Assembly (NCBI GenBank): GCA_950106755.1
Contig: OX467082.1
Location: 21,390,001 to 21,454,000, forward strand
DNA from: Climacium dendroides
Lineage: Eukaryota; Streptophyta; Bryopsida; Hypnales; Climaciaceae
Direction: 5' to 3'
Length of the DNA: 64,000 nucleotides
Shown here piece after piece: positions 22,500 to 31,985 of the stretch; within the stretch, counting starts at the first letter, position 1, and each line of letters begins with the position of its first letter. The position numbers were made by a program, and so were the translations under genes. Under the pieces are notes generated by a model that saw nothing but the letters and a program-made list of their open reading frames with translations, was not told the origin of the DNA and searched no databases.

Positions 22500-24247
22500 T
22501 GGATTACAGGAACATTGACACAGTTTGCAACACAGACTGTAACGGATACCTCATTCACGTCGAAGCGTGTGTCGAGAGCGGTTCAGGATTCTCATGCGGC
22601 CACCACTGAATCTGAGATCTCGGGAATGCAAGGTGTCAATCAGGAACAAGACCACCAACAGTGAATTAAGATTAAGTCACCGCATTCCACCAATGGAAAC
22701 TAACAGATCAGCAATGGGCTTCACCCCTCCCGCTTTCAAAAACAATTTAAAAATAATAGAAGATCGATGAGTATCCAATTCCTACATCAATTTTGCTTTC
22801 GGAAATCGATGAATTCACGTGACAAGCCCAGCCATATCTCCCAGTGATTTGGGTCAGTGATTCGATGGAGCTGCACCCAGGTGAGTGAGGAACTGTGATC
22901 AATCAAGTCCTGATGACGGAACCATAAATTAAATTAAACAGCGTTGCCTCAATCAGCGGAACACTGGCTAACAGAGTACCAGATAACTTCAACAGGATTA
23001 AACTGAACTCATCATGATTTACCAAAGCCAGTCAGTCAGACACCTTGAATCCGTCAATCGATTAGAAAAAAGATTGTTCTTTTTTAATATTAAAAGGTTA
23101 TGCTAAACATAAATGGCGGTGGAGTCCCATCCGCACTGCAAAACCGTCACCGTTCTAAAGAAAGCAAAGTCACTGTTCGCTGCAGGCAGGTGAGTTTGCT
23201 GCACTGGCTGTGCAGCATGGCTCCCTGGGACCCTGGCTGCCCCTGCGCGAAGTACTCCCTAATAACTGAAGTTCGCTAACCCTAATATGTCCTCACTCAC
23301 TTCACTCACTCAGTTGTTGTCCCCAGTAAAATGTCATATACTTGCAATCTGCAGAGTCTCTCACAAGTGTCGCAGTGCAACCTTGCCAACTGGTTGGCCA
23401 CAGAGTGAGCTCCCAAACTTACCCTAAGTTAAGCTTACTTACAAGGCTCTAAGTTAAGGTACAATCTTTCCACAAAAGATAAAGAATTTGATAACCAACT
23501 GATGGAAACGTAGTCTACACACTGATAGTTCAGTTCAGTGCTGTCAACAGGGGTTCCCATCAGTGTGGTACGCAGCAAGAAGGTAAAATGCAGTTTTTTC
23601 AACATGGAATGAGAAGAGGAAAAAGGACTACAAAGGAATTCACATTCGACGTACAGTTTCTCTTTTCAGGGACCACAACCGAGCTGATCATCAACTTCGT
23701 TCAGTCAAGTAAGTACGATTGGTCAGAGGTTTTTCTTTTTTCTTTTATATTTATAATATAGGATAGAACACGACCAACCGACCGACCGCGAACCATAGCC
23801 AAAACTTGTGTGATTGTGAAAAGTAATGATAAAGAAATATAAACTATTGTATTAGTATCAGCTAGCATGTGTTGTGGGTGCGGGCACTACATTCTCGTTT
23901 TGCGTTGCGTACCTCCTTCAGCCTCACTCATGAAGAAGGCGGGGTGGAGAACTTCTAACCACCCGGGGCCAGTCTCCGTATACACTGGCAATTTCCTATG
24001 GGGGAGTCCTTGACTATGACTTAAGGGAACTGGAGGCATTCTCGTGGCGAACCAGTCCAACTGCAAAAGTGGATCGGACGACGACGAATTAAGCTTTGAA
24101 ATGAGCACTCTCCACCTGGTTGCTGTCCATTCGACGACTCGATGGATATGTCCTGGGTCATGCACTTAGCGTCCTCTTCCATGCCCTGCCTGGCCAGCTC
24201 CAGGACTGCTGAAGACGACGTACAGTACCGCGCTCCGTTGCAGCTTT
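22500..24247. other. GC-elevated island, possible decayed gene
   Basis: Higher GC than the surroundings. The best coding-looking piece is on the minus strand around 23887-24240, where a 92-codon ORF and an overlapping frame have protein-like composition. I cannot recognise a family or assemble exons. The region lies downstream of the V-ATPase D-like gene on its own strand. Confidence 0.3.
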
Positions 24248-24718
24248 AGTTCACTGATCCAAGGCCTTTAGCTAGCGGGCAGATTTATATTAAGTTCGCA
24301 GCTTCAAAACTGGGGGTTTGCCACCAAGGAGTGTGCGTCGTCACGAGCTGGCGCTCTCTTATAATATCTCTGGAGTTCAAATTCCTGTCCATTGCGTATG
24401 CAGAACTCAGGAGGAATCTCTACCTGCATGCAGCTTCAATTGCCTGTCTCGGGTGCATATCACCCAAAACCCTAACCCTAAACTTCAATTATAGCTCAAG
24501 TTCACTGATCGAACGTCATCAGCGTGCAGAATAATACTCCGTATCAAGTTAGCTGCTTCGGAACTGGGTTTTTGCTGCCACCAAGGAGGGTGCGTCGTCA
24601 CTGGCACTCGCTTATAATATTCCTGTCTATTGCGTAATCAGGAGTAATCTCTGCCTGCCTGCAACTTCAATTGCCTGCCTGGGTGTATATCGCCCGGCCC
24701 TAAACCCTAAACCCTAAA
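24248..24718. repeat. Tandem duplication, period about 251 bp, with telomere-like motifs
   Basis: TTCACTGATC occurs at 24250 and 24501, each followed by the same ordered blocks: GCTGCTTC-like, CCACCAAGGAG, GTGCGTCGTCAC, CTTATAATAT, AACTTCAATTGCCTG and GGGTG.ATATC.CCC. Each copy ends in telomere-type sequence: CCCTAACCCTAA at about 24470-24481 and three CCCTAAA-type units at about 24703-24720. Confidence 0.8.
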
Positions 24719-24909
24719 AAAAACCCAGGGTTTTTTAACATTGTTGAATGCAAAATCTTCAATGGTCAGTGAATTGGTAATCTACAGATGACGAACTTGG
24801 TTTTGGAAATGAAGTCTTCAACGTTAATTGTGTTACCCATCTCCATAAACTAACGGCATTGCGTTGAATTGAATGGCATCCTTTTCACCTTCACTGTAAC
24901 TACGACTTT

Positions 24910-25330
24910 GTTCATAGCTGTGTACCATAGAAGCCCAGGATGGGATCCAAAAAGAATTGTATTGATTACATGTTTACTTTGGTTACTCCACAATTCATCA
25001 ACAATGTGCTTTCGCGTGCACTGATCTATTAAGTTTGAAAGTAAGCTCACCGATGCTATGTAAAAATGAAAGGCAGGGTTGGCATGACAACAACTTAGCA
25101 CCATGCATCTTCAAATTGAGATCCATGTCTGTGCATGTAACTAATTCCTTGGGGTGTAATATAGAAGCCCAGCATGGGATCCAAAATGAAGTGTATGGAT
25201 TACATTTAATTTCGCTCATCCACAAATCATCAACAATGTACATTCGTGTGCACTCCACAAGGTTTGAAAGTAAACCCACTGATACTACGTAACAAATGAA
25301 CGGCAGGTTTGGCATTTCTACAACATCTGC
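24910..25330. repeat. Tandem duplication, period about 234 bp
   Basis: GAAGCCCAGGATGGGATCCA near 24930 and GAAGCCCAGCATGGGATCCA near 25164 start two diverged copies. Both continue through TGGATTACAT-like, CATCAACAATGT, CGTGTGCACT, GTTTGAAAGTAA and AATGAA.GGCAGG.TTGGCAT. The array sits just past the stop codon of the V-ATPase D-like gene and may form part of its 3' region. Confidence 0.85.
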
Positions 25331-25492
25331 AACTGAGAGAACAGCAAGATTTCAAGACATTGAAAATTTCACCGATAGATCGAATTGGAAACCAATGCAA
25401 TGGACATGGATCAGCAAACCTCATGACTTCTGCAGTGCCGCCACAGCTGCTTCAGGTGAAAAGATCAATCCACTGCAACAAGCACTTGAAGC

Positions 25493-28400
25493 TCAGAAGA
25501 GGATGTCGGGGTCAGGGTCCCAATCCTCATCAGCCACATGCGGGGCGCCGGTGCGGTTGGCGCGAGGGCTGGAGTACGTCAAGCTGTGAGGGCTGGAAGG
25601 TCGACTTGCTGCTGTGCTTGTGACAGGATTGGGGAGAGCTCGGTAAGAAGAATCATGAGGACTGCTGGCTGATTCTTCTTCTTCCTCTTCTTCTTCCTCC
25701 TCGAGGTCCGGCTCGAGAGGATCGGGAGTCGCGGGAGGGGAAGAATGGACTCCTAACAAGGGAAGGATGGGGAAAGCACTCATGGTAAAGGAAGAAAAGC
25801 TTTCGAGGATGCTAGCTCGGACATGAGGAGGAGGTTCAGAGCCGCGTCGATTAGGGTTTGGGAGGGAAGATGGGCGAGGAGAAGCTACGGGTTCGGATGC
25901 GCGTCGATTAGGGTTTGAGAGGGAAAATGCAGTTGTGGAATTAGGGTTTGAAGATGGAGATGGAGATGGAGGAAGAGGGTTTGCTTGCCTTAATGGAGGA
26001 GGAGAGGAAATTGGATTAGGGTGGAGGGTTGCAGATGCTGGAGGAGATGGGAGTGGAGATGTACTTGCAGGGTTTGGAGATGTAGATGTGGGAGATGAGA
26101 TTGCGGATGTTCTTGCAGGGTTTGGAGATATCAGTGTAGATGATGAGAGTGGAGATGTTCTTGTAGGGTTCGGAGATATTGGTCTAGGTGGTGATGAGAT
26201 TGGAGATGTCTTATTAGGGTTTGGAGATGCAGATGTAGGAGGAGATGAAAGTGGAGATGTTTTGATAGGGTTTGGAAGTACAGGTGTAGGAGAAGATGAG
26301 ATTGTAGCTGTCTGATTAGGGTTTGGAGCTACAGATGTAGAAGGAGGGGTTGTAAGTATAAGCTCGGGAGAAGAATTTGTTGGTTTCGTTGTGGAAGAAG
26401 CTCTTGTTTGTATAGATGTAGGAGGAGGGATTTCAAGTGCAAATGTCTCAATTGGGATTGGAGGTGCAGATGTGAGAGGAAGGCCTGCATGTATAAGTGA
26501 AGGTGGAGGGATTGTAGGTGTAGATGCAGGAGGGATTGTAGGTGTAGATGCGGGAGGAATTGTATGTGCAGATTTGGGAGTTCGTGTGGTTGAAGGCGCA
26601 GATGTGCTGTTAGGGTTTATAGTTCCAGATGAGGGAGAAATAATCTTAGGTAGAGTTGTAGGAGGAAGTCTTATCGGAGAAGTTGTGGGAGGAGGAATTG
26701 AAGGTGTAGATGTTAGAGGATGACTCAAATGGGAAGTTGTAGGAGGTGGCCTTGTTGGGACAAATGTTGAAAGGTCAATTTGAGATGTAGGACTGGAAAG
26801 AGATTTTGTCTCAGTAGCTGTGAGGGGAGTGATTTTAGATGCAGCTATGGGAAGAGAGCATGTAGGTGTAGATGTGGAAACAAGACTTGCGTGGACAGAT
26901 GTGAGAAGATTTGTTGGAATAGATGAAACAAGACGCTGTGGGTGTGTAGATGTGGGAAAAATGGGTTTTGGTATAGATGCCGGAGGCAAAATTTTAAGCG
27001 GTGATGTAGGTGTACGTTTGGGAAGAGGAATCAAAGGTATAGTTGTGGAAGGAGGGATCAATGGTACAAATGTAGGTGGAAGAATATTTGATGAAGATGT
27101 ATTAGGAGGGTTTATAGGTGCAGTTATAGAGGAAGAAATTGAGGATACATGTGTAGGAGGAAGAGTTGAAGATATAGATGTGGAAGTTAGAATTGAAGGC
27201 GCAGATGTAGTAAACGTAAATGAAGGTGCAAACATAGGAGGAAGAAATATTGGTGCAGAATCAGGAGGAAGAAGTGAGGATGTTGGTGTGGAAGGAACAA
27301 TTGAAAGTGTAGATGAAAAACAAGTAGCTTCAGATGCTAATGTGGAAAGAGGGATTGCAGGTGTAGGTTCAGATTCTAATGTGGAAAGAGGCATTGCAAG
27401 TGTAGATATTGATGGATTACTCAAGCTTGAAAGTGTAGATGCTAATGTGGAAAGAGCCATTGTTGGTGTAGATATTGGTGGATTAATCAAGCTTGAAGGT
27501 GTAGATGTAGAAGGAATAATTGAAGATATAGATGAAAAACAAGTACCTTCAGATGCAAATGTGGAAAGAGGGATTGCATGTGTAGACGTTGATGGATTAA
27601 TCAAGTTCAAAGATGTAGAAGGAATAACTGAAGATGAAAAACAACTAGCTTCAGATGTTAGAGTAGAAAGAGGGATTGGAAGTGTAAATATTGAAGGATT
27701 AATGAAGCTTGAAGATGTAGGACTTATAGATACAAATGTATGAAGATGACATGGGGTTGCAGATGTAATATCTAGGTTTGTAGATGAAGATGTAAAAAGA
27801 ACATTTTCACTTGCTAATATCTGAGGATTTTTTTTAGGTGCAAATGTAGAAAGAGGATTTGTGAGAACATATGAAGGAGGAAATCCTAAACTAATGTTTA
27901 CTCGAGGATCTCTATCTATAGATTTGTTAGGAATTGAAGGTGTAGTTGTAGGAGGCTTTGATCGTGTTGGAGTGTGAGAAGGCATTGAAGATTCATGAGT
28001 GGGAGGATGAAAGGAGTGTGTAATCATAGGAGGAAGAAATATAGGTGCAAATGTGGGAGGAGGAAGGGAAGATTCCAATTTGGGTAGAGGGATTGAATCT
28101 TTAGGTATAGAAGGAGGAACTGAGGGTATAGATATGGAAGAAGAGTTTGTTTGTTTAGATGAAGGAAGAGGAATTGAAGGTGCACACGGTGTAGATGTAG
28201 GAGGAATTGATGGTGTACATGGAAGAGGAGCAATTGAAGGTGAGGATGTAGAAGGTGTAGACATGGGTTGAGTTTTTGAAGGTGCAAATGCTATAGGAGG
28301 ATTTTTTGGTTTAGATGTATGAGGATCATCTCGAAGTGCAAATGTGGGAGGAGAAACCATTGGTACAAATGTAGGTTCAGCAAGTGAAGATGCAAGTATG

Positions 28401-29464
28401 GGAGGGAGATTTGTTGGCATTGTTGTATCATGAATTTTTGATTGTACAAGTGTAGGCAAAGGAGTTGTTGGTGTAGGTGTAGTAGGAAGAGCTTTATTGG
28501 AAGCTAAGGAAGGATTTGACAATATATATTTGTGGTAAGCAATGTCATGTCCAAATGTTGGAGTAGGAATTGATGGGGCAAAAGTAGGAGTGGTTGTAGA
28601 GGAGGGTGAGGAAGGGGGTGAAAACACATATCTTTGAAAATTTGGAGCAACTGAAACCCTAGGGCTTTGCATTGATGAACGAGGACTCAAATTAGGATAG
28701 TTTGAAATAGGTGTTGAAACATGTAGATGATCCACCATTCGAGTTCGACTTGCCAAACTCCCTCCTATGGTCATGTTTGCTTCCAACAATTTTTTCTCCT
28801 TGTCCAATGCCTTCTCCATTAGTTTCTTCTTGTACTTTTGCACCTTCTTCAACCTAAAAAAATCCTCCCTTTCCAATTCATCAAGCTCTATCTTTATATA
28901 TGAAATGGTATTCTCTAATTTAGGTTTCACAATGTTTTCAAGAGCATTAACCCTTCGATTTGTTGTTTTGATTGCCTTGTCCAAAGTTAAGAAAGATGTT
29001 TGTAATGTTGCAAGTTCCACTAAAACCTTCACCACCTTCATAAATGATGATTTGCAAAGTTGAATTTGCATTCCTCCTTGAGCCAATCCTGTGAGGTTGT
29101 GTCTCAATTTAGTTGTTTCTAAAAATGGCTCAAATATTGAAAGTTTTATTCCTGCAATGTTTTCATGTTTGGTTTTCACCTTATATGTTGCTTTGTCAAC
29201 ATTTTCTAATACAATATGTTTAATGTTTTCTCCAGCTATATACTTGGCTTCAGTCAATGAAAATTGAGAGTCTTTCATGAGGTTGCCCATGGATTCTTTT
29301 GTCTCTACAATCCGCTTTAAGATTTGTCGGAATTGTAAAGTGAGAGCTTCGCTTTTCTTCTTCAACAATTGATGTCCTTTAGAGGCCCCTCCTAGTCGAG
29401 TCTTTACTACTCCCATGATAGTAATGGTAGGTGCCACATTCAATCGTTGTGTGTGCCTAGACAT
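25493..29464 (-). CDS. V-type ATPase subunit D with giant Pro/Ser/Thr-rich tail
   Basis: A single uninterrupted frame of 1,323 codons. Residues 1-228 (28781-29464) read as a V-ATPase subunit D, the rotor shaft that couples ATP hydrolysis in the A3B3 head to proton pumping. Hallmarks are TQRLNVAPTIT (5-15), HQLLKKKSEALTLQFR (31-46), the stretch TTNRRVNALENIVKPKLENT (167-186) and ELDELEREDFFRLKK (193-207). Canonical D is about 260 aa and ends with DSDIIF. Here residues 229-1323 are a low-complexity tail of Pro, Ser, Thr, Ile and Ala repeats, with a run of about ten Glu near the end and a final DPDILF. The ATG sits where the family starts, and no upstream exon is needed. No signal peptide or membrane segment is seen, so the tail would be cytosolic and disordered. 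It may be a diverged, intronless paralogue with a new role, or a gene whose C-terminal region expanded by minisatellite growth. Assembly of the V1 rotor with such a tail is doubtful. The D-domain assignment is firm; function is inferred. Confidence 0.9.
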   Translation of the reverse strand: MSRHTQRLNVAPTITIMGVVKTRLGGASKGHQLLKKKSEALTLQFRQILKRIVETKESMGNLMKDSQFSLTEAKYIAGENIKHIVLENVDKATYKVKTKHENIAGIKLSIFEPFLETTKLRHNLTGLAQGGMQIQLCKSSFMKVVKVLVELATLQTSFLTLDKAIKTTNRRVNALENIVKPKLENTISYIKIELDELEREDFFRLKKVQKYKKKLMEKALDKEKKLLEANMTIGGSLASRTRMVDHLHVSTPISNYPNLSPRSSMQSPRVSVAPNFQRYVFSPPSSPSSTTTPTFAPSIPTPTFGHDIAYHKYILSNPSLASNKALPTTPTPTTPLPTLVQSKIHDTTMPTNLPPILASSLAEPTFVPMVSPPTFALRDDPHTSKPKNPPIAFAPSKTQPMSTPSTSSPSIAPLPCTPSIPPTSTPCAPSIPLPSSKQTNSSSISIPSVPPSIPKDSIPLPKLESSLPPPTFAPIFLPPMITHSFHPPTHESSMPSHTPTRSKPPTTTPSIPNKSIDRDPRVNISLGFPPSYVLTNPLSTFAPKKNPQILASENVLFTSSSTNLDITSATPCHLHTFVSISPTSSSFINPSIFTLPIPLSTLTSEASCFSSSVIPSTSLNLINPSTSTHAIPLSTFASEGTCFSSISSIIPSTSTPSSLINPPISTPTMALSTLASTLSSLSNPSISTLAMPLSTLESEPTPAIPLSTLASEATCFSSTLSIVPSTPTSSLLPPDSAPIFLPPMFAPSFTFTTSAPSILTSTSISSTLPPTHVSSISSSITAPINPPNTSSSNILPPTFVPLIPPSTTIPLIPLPKRTPTSPLKILPPASIPKPIFPTSTHPQRLVSSIPTNLLTSVHASLVSTSTPTCSLPIAASKITPLTATETKSLSSPTSQIDLSTFVPTRPPPTTSHLSHPLTSTPSIPPPTTSPIRLPPTTLPKIISPSSGTINPNSTSAPSTTRTPKSAHTIPPASTPTIPPASTPTIPPPSLIHAGLPLTSAPPIPIETFALEIPPPTSIQTRASSTTKPTNSSPELILTTPPSTSVAPNPNQTATISSSPTPVLPNPIKTSPLSSPPTSASPNPNKTSPISSPPRPISPNPTRTSPLSSSTLISPNPARTSAISSPTSTSPNPASTSPLPSPPASATLHPNPISSPPPLRQANPLPPSPSPSSNPNSTTAFSLSNPNRRASEPVASPRPSSLPNPNRRGSEPPPHVRASILESFSSFTMSAFPILPLLGVHSSPPATPDPLEPDLEEEEEEEEEESASSPHDSSYRALPNPVTSTAASRPSSPHSLTYSSPRANRTGAPHVADEDWDPDPDILF
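25930..28620 (-). repeat. Coding minisatellite of the V-ATPase D-like tail
   Basis: The tail is built from degenerate in-frame units. At 26030-26330 units of about 48-51 nt encode variants of SPNPxxTSPxSSPPTS. At 26505-26576 a near-perfect 24-nt unit encodes repeated TIPPASTP. At about 26600-28500 units of 27-33 nt encode xPPTFAPSIPxP-like segments. At about 27330-27720 there is a longer higher-order unit (SEATCFSS..INPSTST.AIPLSTLA). On the plus strand the same DNA reads as Gly/Val/Asp-rich frames, which are shadows of the repeat. Confidence 0.85.
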
Positions 29465-30347
29465 TTTGTCCTAAATTTTCTTGATCTTAACACATTAATT
29501 TAAACCTTGATTTCTCAAAAATGAAACCACTTAAAATCAATGCAAAGGCACAAAGTTTGTCTTCATCTTCAACACTCTACGATACTTTAAACCTAATTTG
29601 ACCTAATTTGAACATAATGTAAGCAACACTAACATCTCCCAAATACATTCCATTTCCTTCTACAATCTTCTCATTAGTTTCATGTTTTGACACTTCACGT
29701 CACCATTTTGGAAGAAATTAAAGGAAAAAAAATCACTTTATAATATAATGTTTTAAGAAAATGAAAGTGAATAACACTCATATTTAATTTGTACCAAATC
29801 TTCGAAAGGCTAATTAGCTAGAACTCTACTTTTCTTTGCACTACCATTAAGTGTGACTAATTTTGTGCCTCCACAAATACAATAAATCACTCAAGTTTCA
29901 AGCAAGCATGAGTATATATTGATAAGGTAATTCATTTATTTGTTCTCAATAAATTTGCAACAAAAGCTAATAGGTAGAAGGAAGTGGTGGAATTGAATCA
30001 GACAATCGGCATAAGAGTTCATCTTGAATTTGGAAGACCATAAAAATAATCATTTTCTACTTCATAGGGTATTGGGCATTAGTCTTACAAATATAAGTGA
30101 GTTCAAAAATAGGATTATTATCAAATGGTTGTGCAAAAAATTTGAAAATTATTGCTTGTAGTGTATGGTGCCAAGTAGTTTTTAGGAGTTGTAAATAACA
30201 TTGTATGAAGTTAAGGCCAACCTTACTTCCAATATTAAAAAGAAACTTATTGTATTTTTCAAGTGGAAAAAAACTCACAATGACATGGCATGCATGGACA
30301 TGGGAATATGGTTTTATTTATATTGACTTTTTTTATAGGATAAGGTG
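29465..30347. other. Upstream region of the V-ATPase D-like gene
   Basis: About 0.9 kb upstream of the minus-strand ATG. AT-rich, with no other gene supported. No clear TATA element could be chosen among many AT-rich candidates. Confidence 0.4.
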
Positions 30348-30545
30348 GGCACCTCCAAATGTACCATTGACCCATCATCACTCGAGGTAAATCTCCCAAA
30401 TCAATATGTGGAAGAAACGATTTTAGAACCTTTACCAAAAAACATTTGACCCTTCATAACTTTTGCATATGGTATCTAAATGCCATGTTTTGTGGTGTTT
30501 TGGAACCTCCATCCACTTGCTAACAAGAAAATATGAAAATATGGT
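30348..30545 (+). repeat. Dispersed repeat family B, full copy
   Basis: Ordered blocks CACCTCCAAATGTACCA, ATATGTGGAAGAAACGATTT, CCCTTCATAACTTTTGCATA, TGGAACCTCCATCCACTTGC and ATATGAAAATATG match 46888-47050 and the two partial copies near 8.6 and 9.9 kb. Confidence 0.75.
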
Positions 30546-30599
30546 AGATTACCCATTTTCAATCAACCTCTCATTCTTACATTATAAGGTGGTACATTT

Positions 30600-30930
30600 C
30601 TTTGTAGGTAGAGATGAATAAGCGATTAGTTATGACATATTTATGATGGGGTTGTCATACAATTGTGGAACATTATGATTGGTCTACTGAACTCTCGGTT
30701 TTGCAATGAGCCCTTGGTTGGAAATAAGATGACCTATATGATCAATATGGGACAAACAAAATTTTCACCTAGAAAATTTATGGTAATTTTGTTTTAGAAA
30801 ATAAAATTGTAAAAAATTATAGTCCTTTTGAAATCTATTTATATATATGGGAAAAAAATTTCATTCAACATATCCACACACTCCAGATATGTTCAATTGC
30901 TTAAATGGTTGGAAATGGGTGATCTACTTT
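30600..30930 (+). repeat. Dispersed repeat family G, copy 1
   Basis: It shares GTAGAGATGAATA, GCACATTATGATTGG-like, GGAAATA.GA..ACCTATATGA, GAAATTTC(T/A)..CTC and AATTGCTTAAATGGTTGGAA with 40560-40865 and 41595-41945. Confidence 0.7.
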
Positions 30931-31319
30931 AGTAACTAGACATAGTAGCAAAAAGTTAGTGCTTTTTCAAAAATATAAGCTAAATCCTTTCAATCTCTAT
31001 ATTTTATTACTTAATTCAATTGTACTATGTATTCATACTTTAAATTAGGTTGTTTGTTTGTATGTTTTATTTTATTTGTTATAGTCAAATCTCTAGAACC
31101 ATGCATCCTCCCATTGTATTCTTGATACCATTGGAGAACCCTTGGCAAGGAGTGAGAAGTTATGAATTTTTTAGTTCTTTTTGAATTTTAAATTATAAAA
31201 AATCACTTTTAGTTTTATTTTGATTGTGGTCATGATACAAAGTACATTAATAAATAATTAATAATAATTAATCATTAATCCTGAAGCACTTGGACGTCCA
31301 ATTTCTGGAAGGCAGCATT
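30931..31319. other. AT-rich intergenic DNA
   Basis: Nothing identifiable beyond simple AT-rich sequence and TTAATAATTAAT-type runs near 31250. Confidence 0.5.
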
Positions 31320-31440
31320 CTCATTATTGCTTGAATAAAAGTCATCCTAATTAGGATACTTTATCAAGTTGTTGTCCTATCTAATGGTTGGATTTGGGTT
31401 ACTATAGTACATTATTTTTCTAAAATGGCTATTTTGCTTG
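31320..31440 (-). repeat. Dispersed repeat family I, copy 2
   Basis: Reverse complement of 17035-17155. On the minus strand it reads AAATCCAACCATTAGATAGG, TTGATAAAGTATC and TTAGGATGACTTTTATTCAA. Confidence 0.65.
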
Positions 31441-31985
31441 TAATTGAATTTCAACATAAACCAAGATATACATAAATCCAACAATTAGTTTTTGAATTAG
31501 AATCTGATTTTGTACATAGAAAATCAGTGCCTTCAACTGGCTAAAGTGCCCAAGATTCAGTGCCCACGATCTTTCAGATGTATGTTTGAAGGAAAATGTC
31601 TGAGATGTTCATCATACATGATGTGTTAGCAAGTGCATAATTTGCTGAAACCCATTTTGTTTACTTATCCATTTCAATACCAATATTTTCAAAGAGTACA
31701 TACACTCCTCTCAAAATAGCATAGTGTAAACAGCAATACAAAGCGTTAAAAACTTAAGCCCATGCAGTTTATAGCCATCCACCGCAAACCTCAAGTGCAA
31801 CCAGCTCCGAGGTGCAAGAAAATCAACCAATTCATCATCGCATTCAGATGTAAAAAGAGCCTCCACGAAGTCAAATTGCTCAGAATGAATGGTTTACTCA
31901 TGTTGCATTTGGTCTCATAATGAAACTCGCCTCACAAAAACACTTGTCGGTTCAGTATCGAAAGACCAATAGACCCCAGAGGAAC

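Noticed and set aside
24700..24720. True telomere end
   Set aside because: Only about three CCCTAAA-type units, internal and at the end of a tandem duplication. It is an interstitial tract.
25035..25589. Overlapping ORFs on both strands after the V-ATPase D-like stop codon
   Set aside because: They arise from the 234-bp tandem duplication and antisense of the C-terminal tail.
26820..27743. 307-codon plus-strand ORF, and smaller ones at 25935-26315 and 26391-26723
   Set aside because: They are Gly/Val/Asp-rich antisense readings of the in-frame minisatellite in the V-ATPase D-like tail. None has a recognisable domain.
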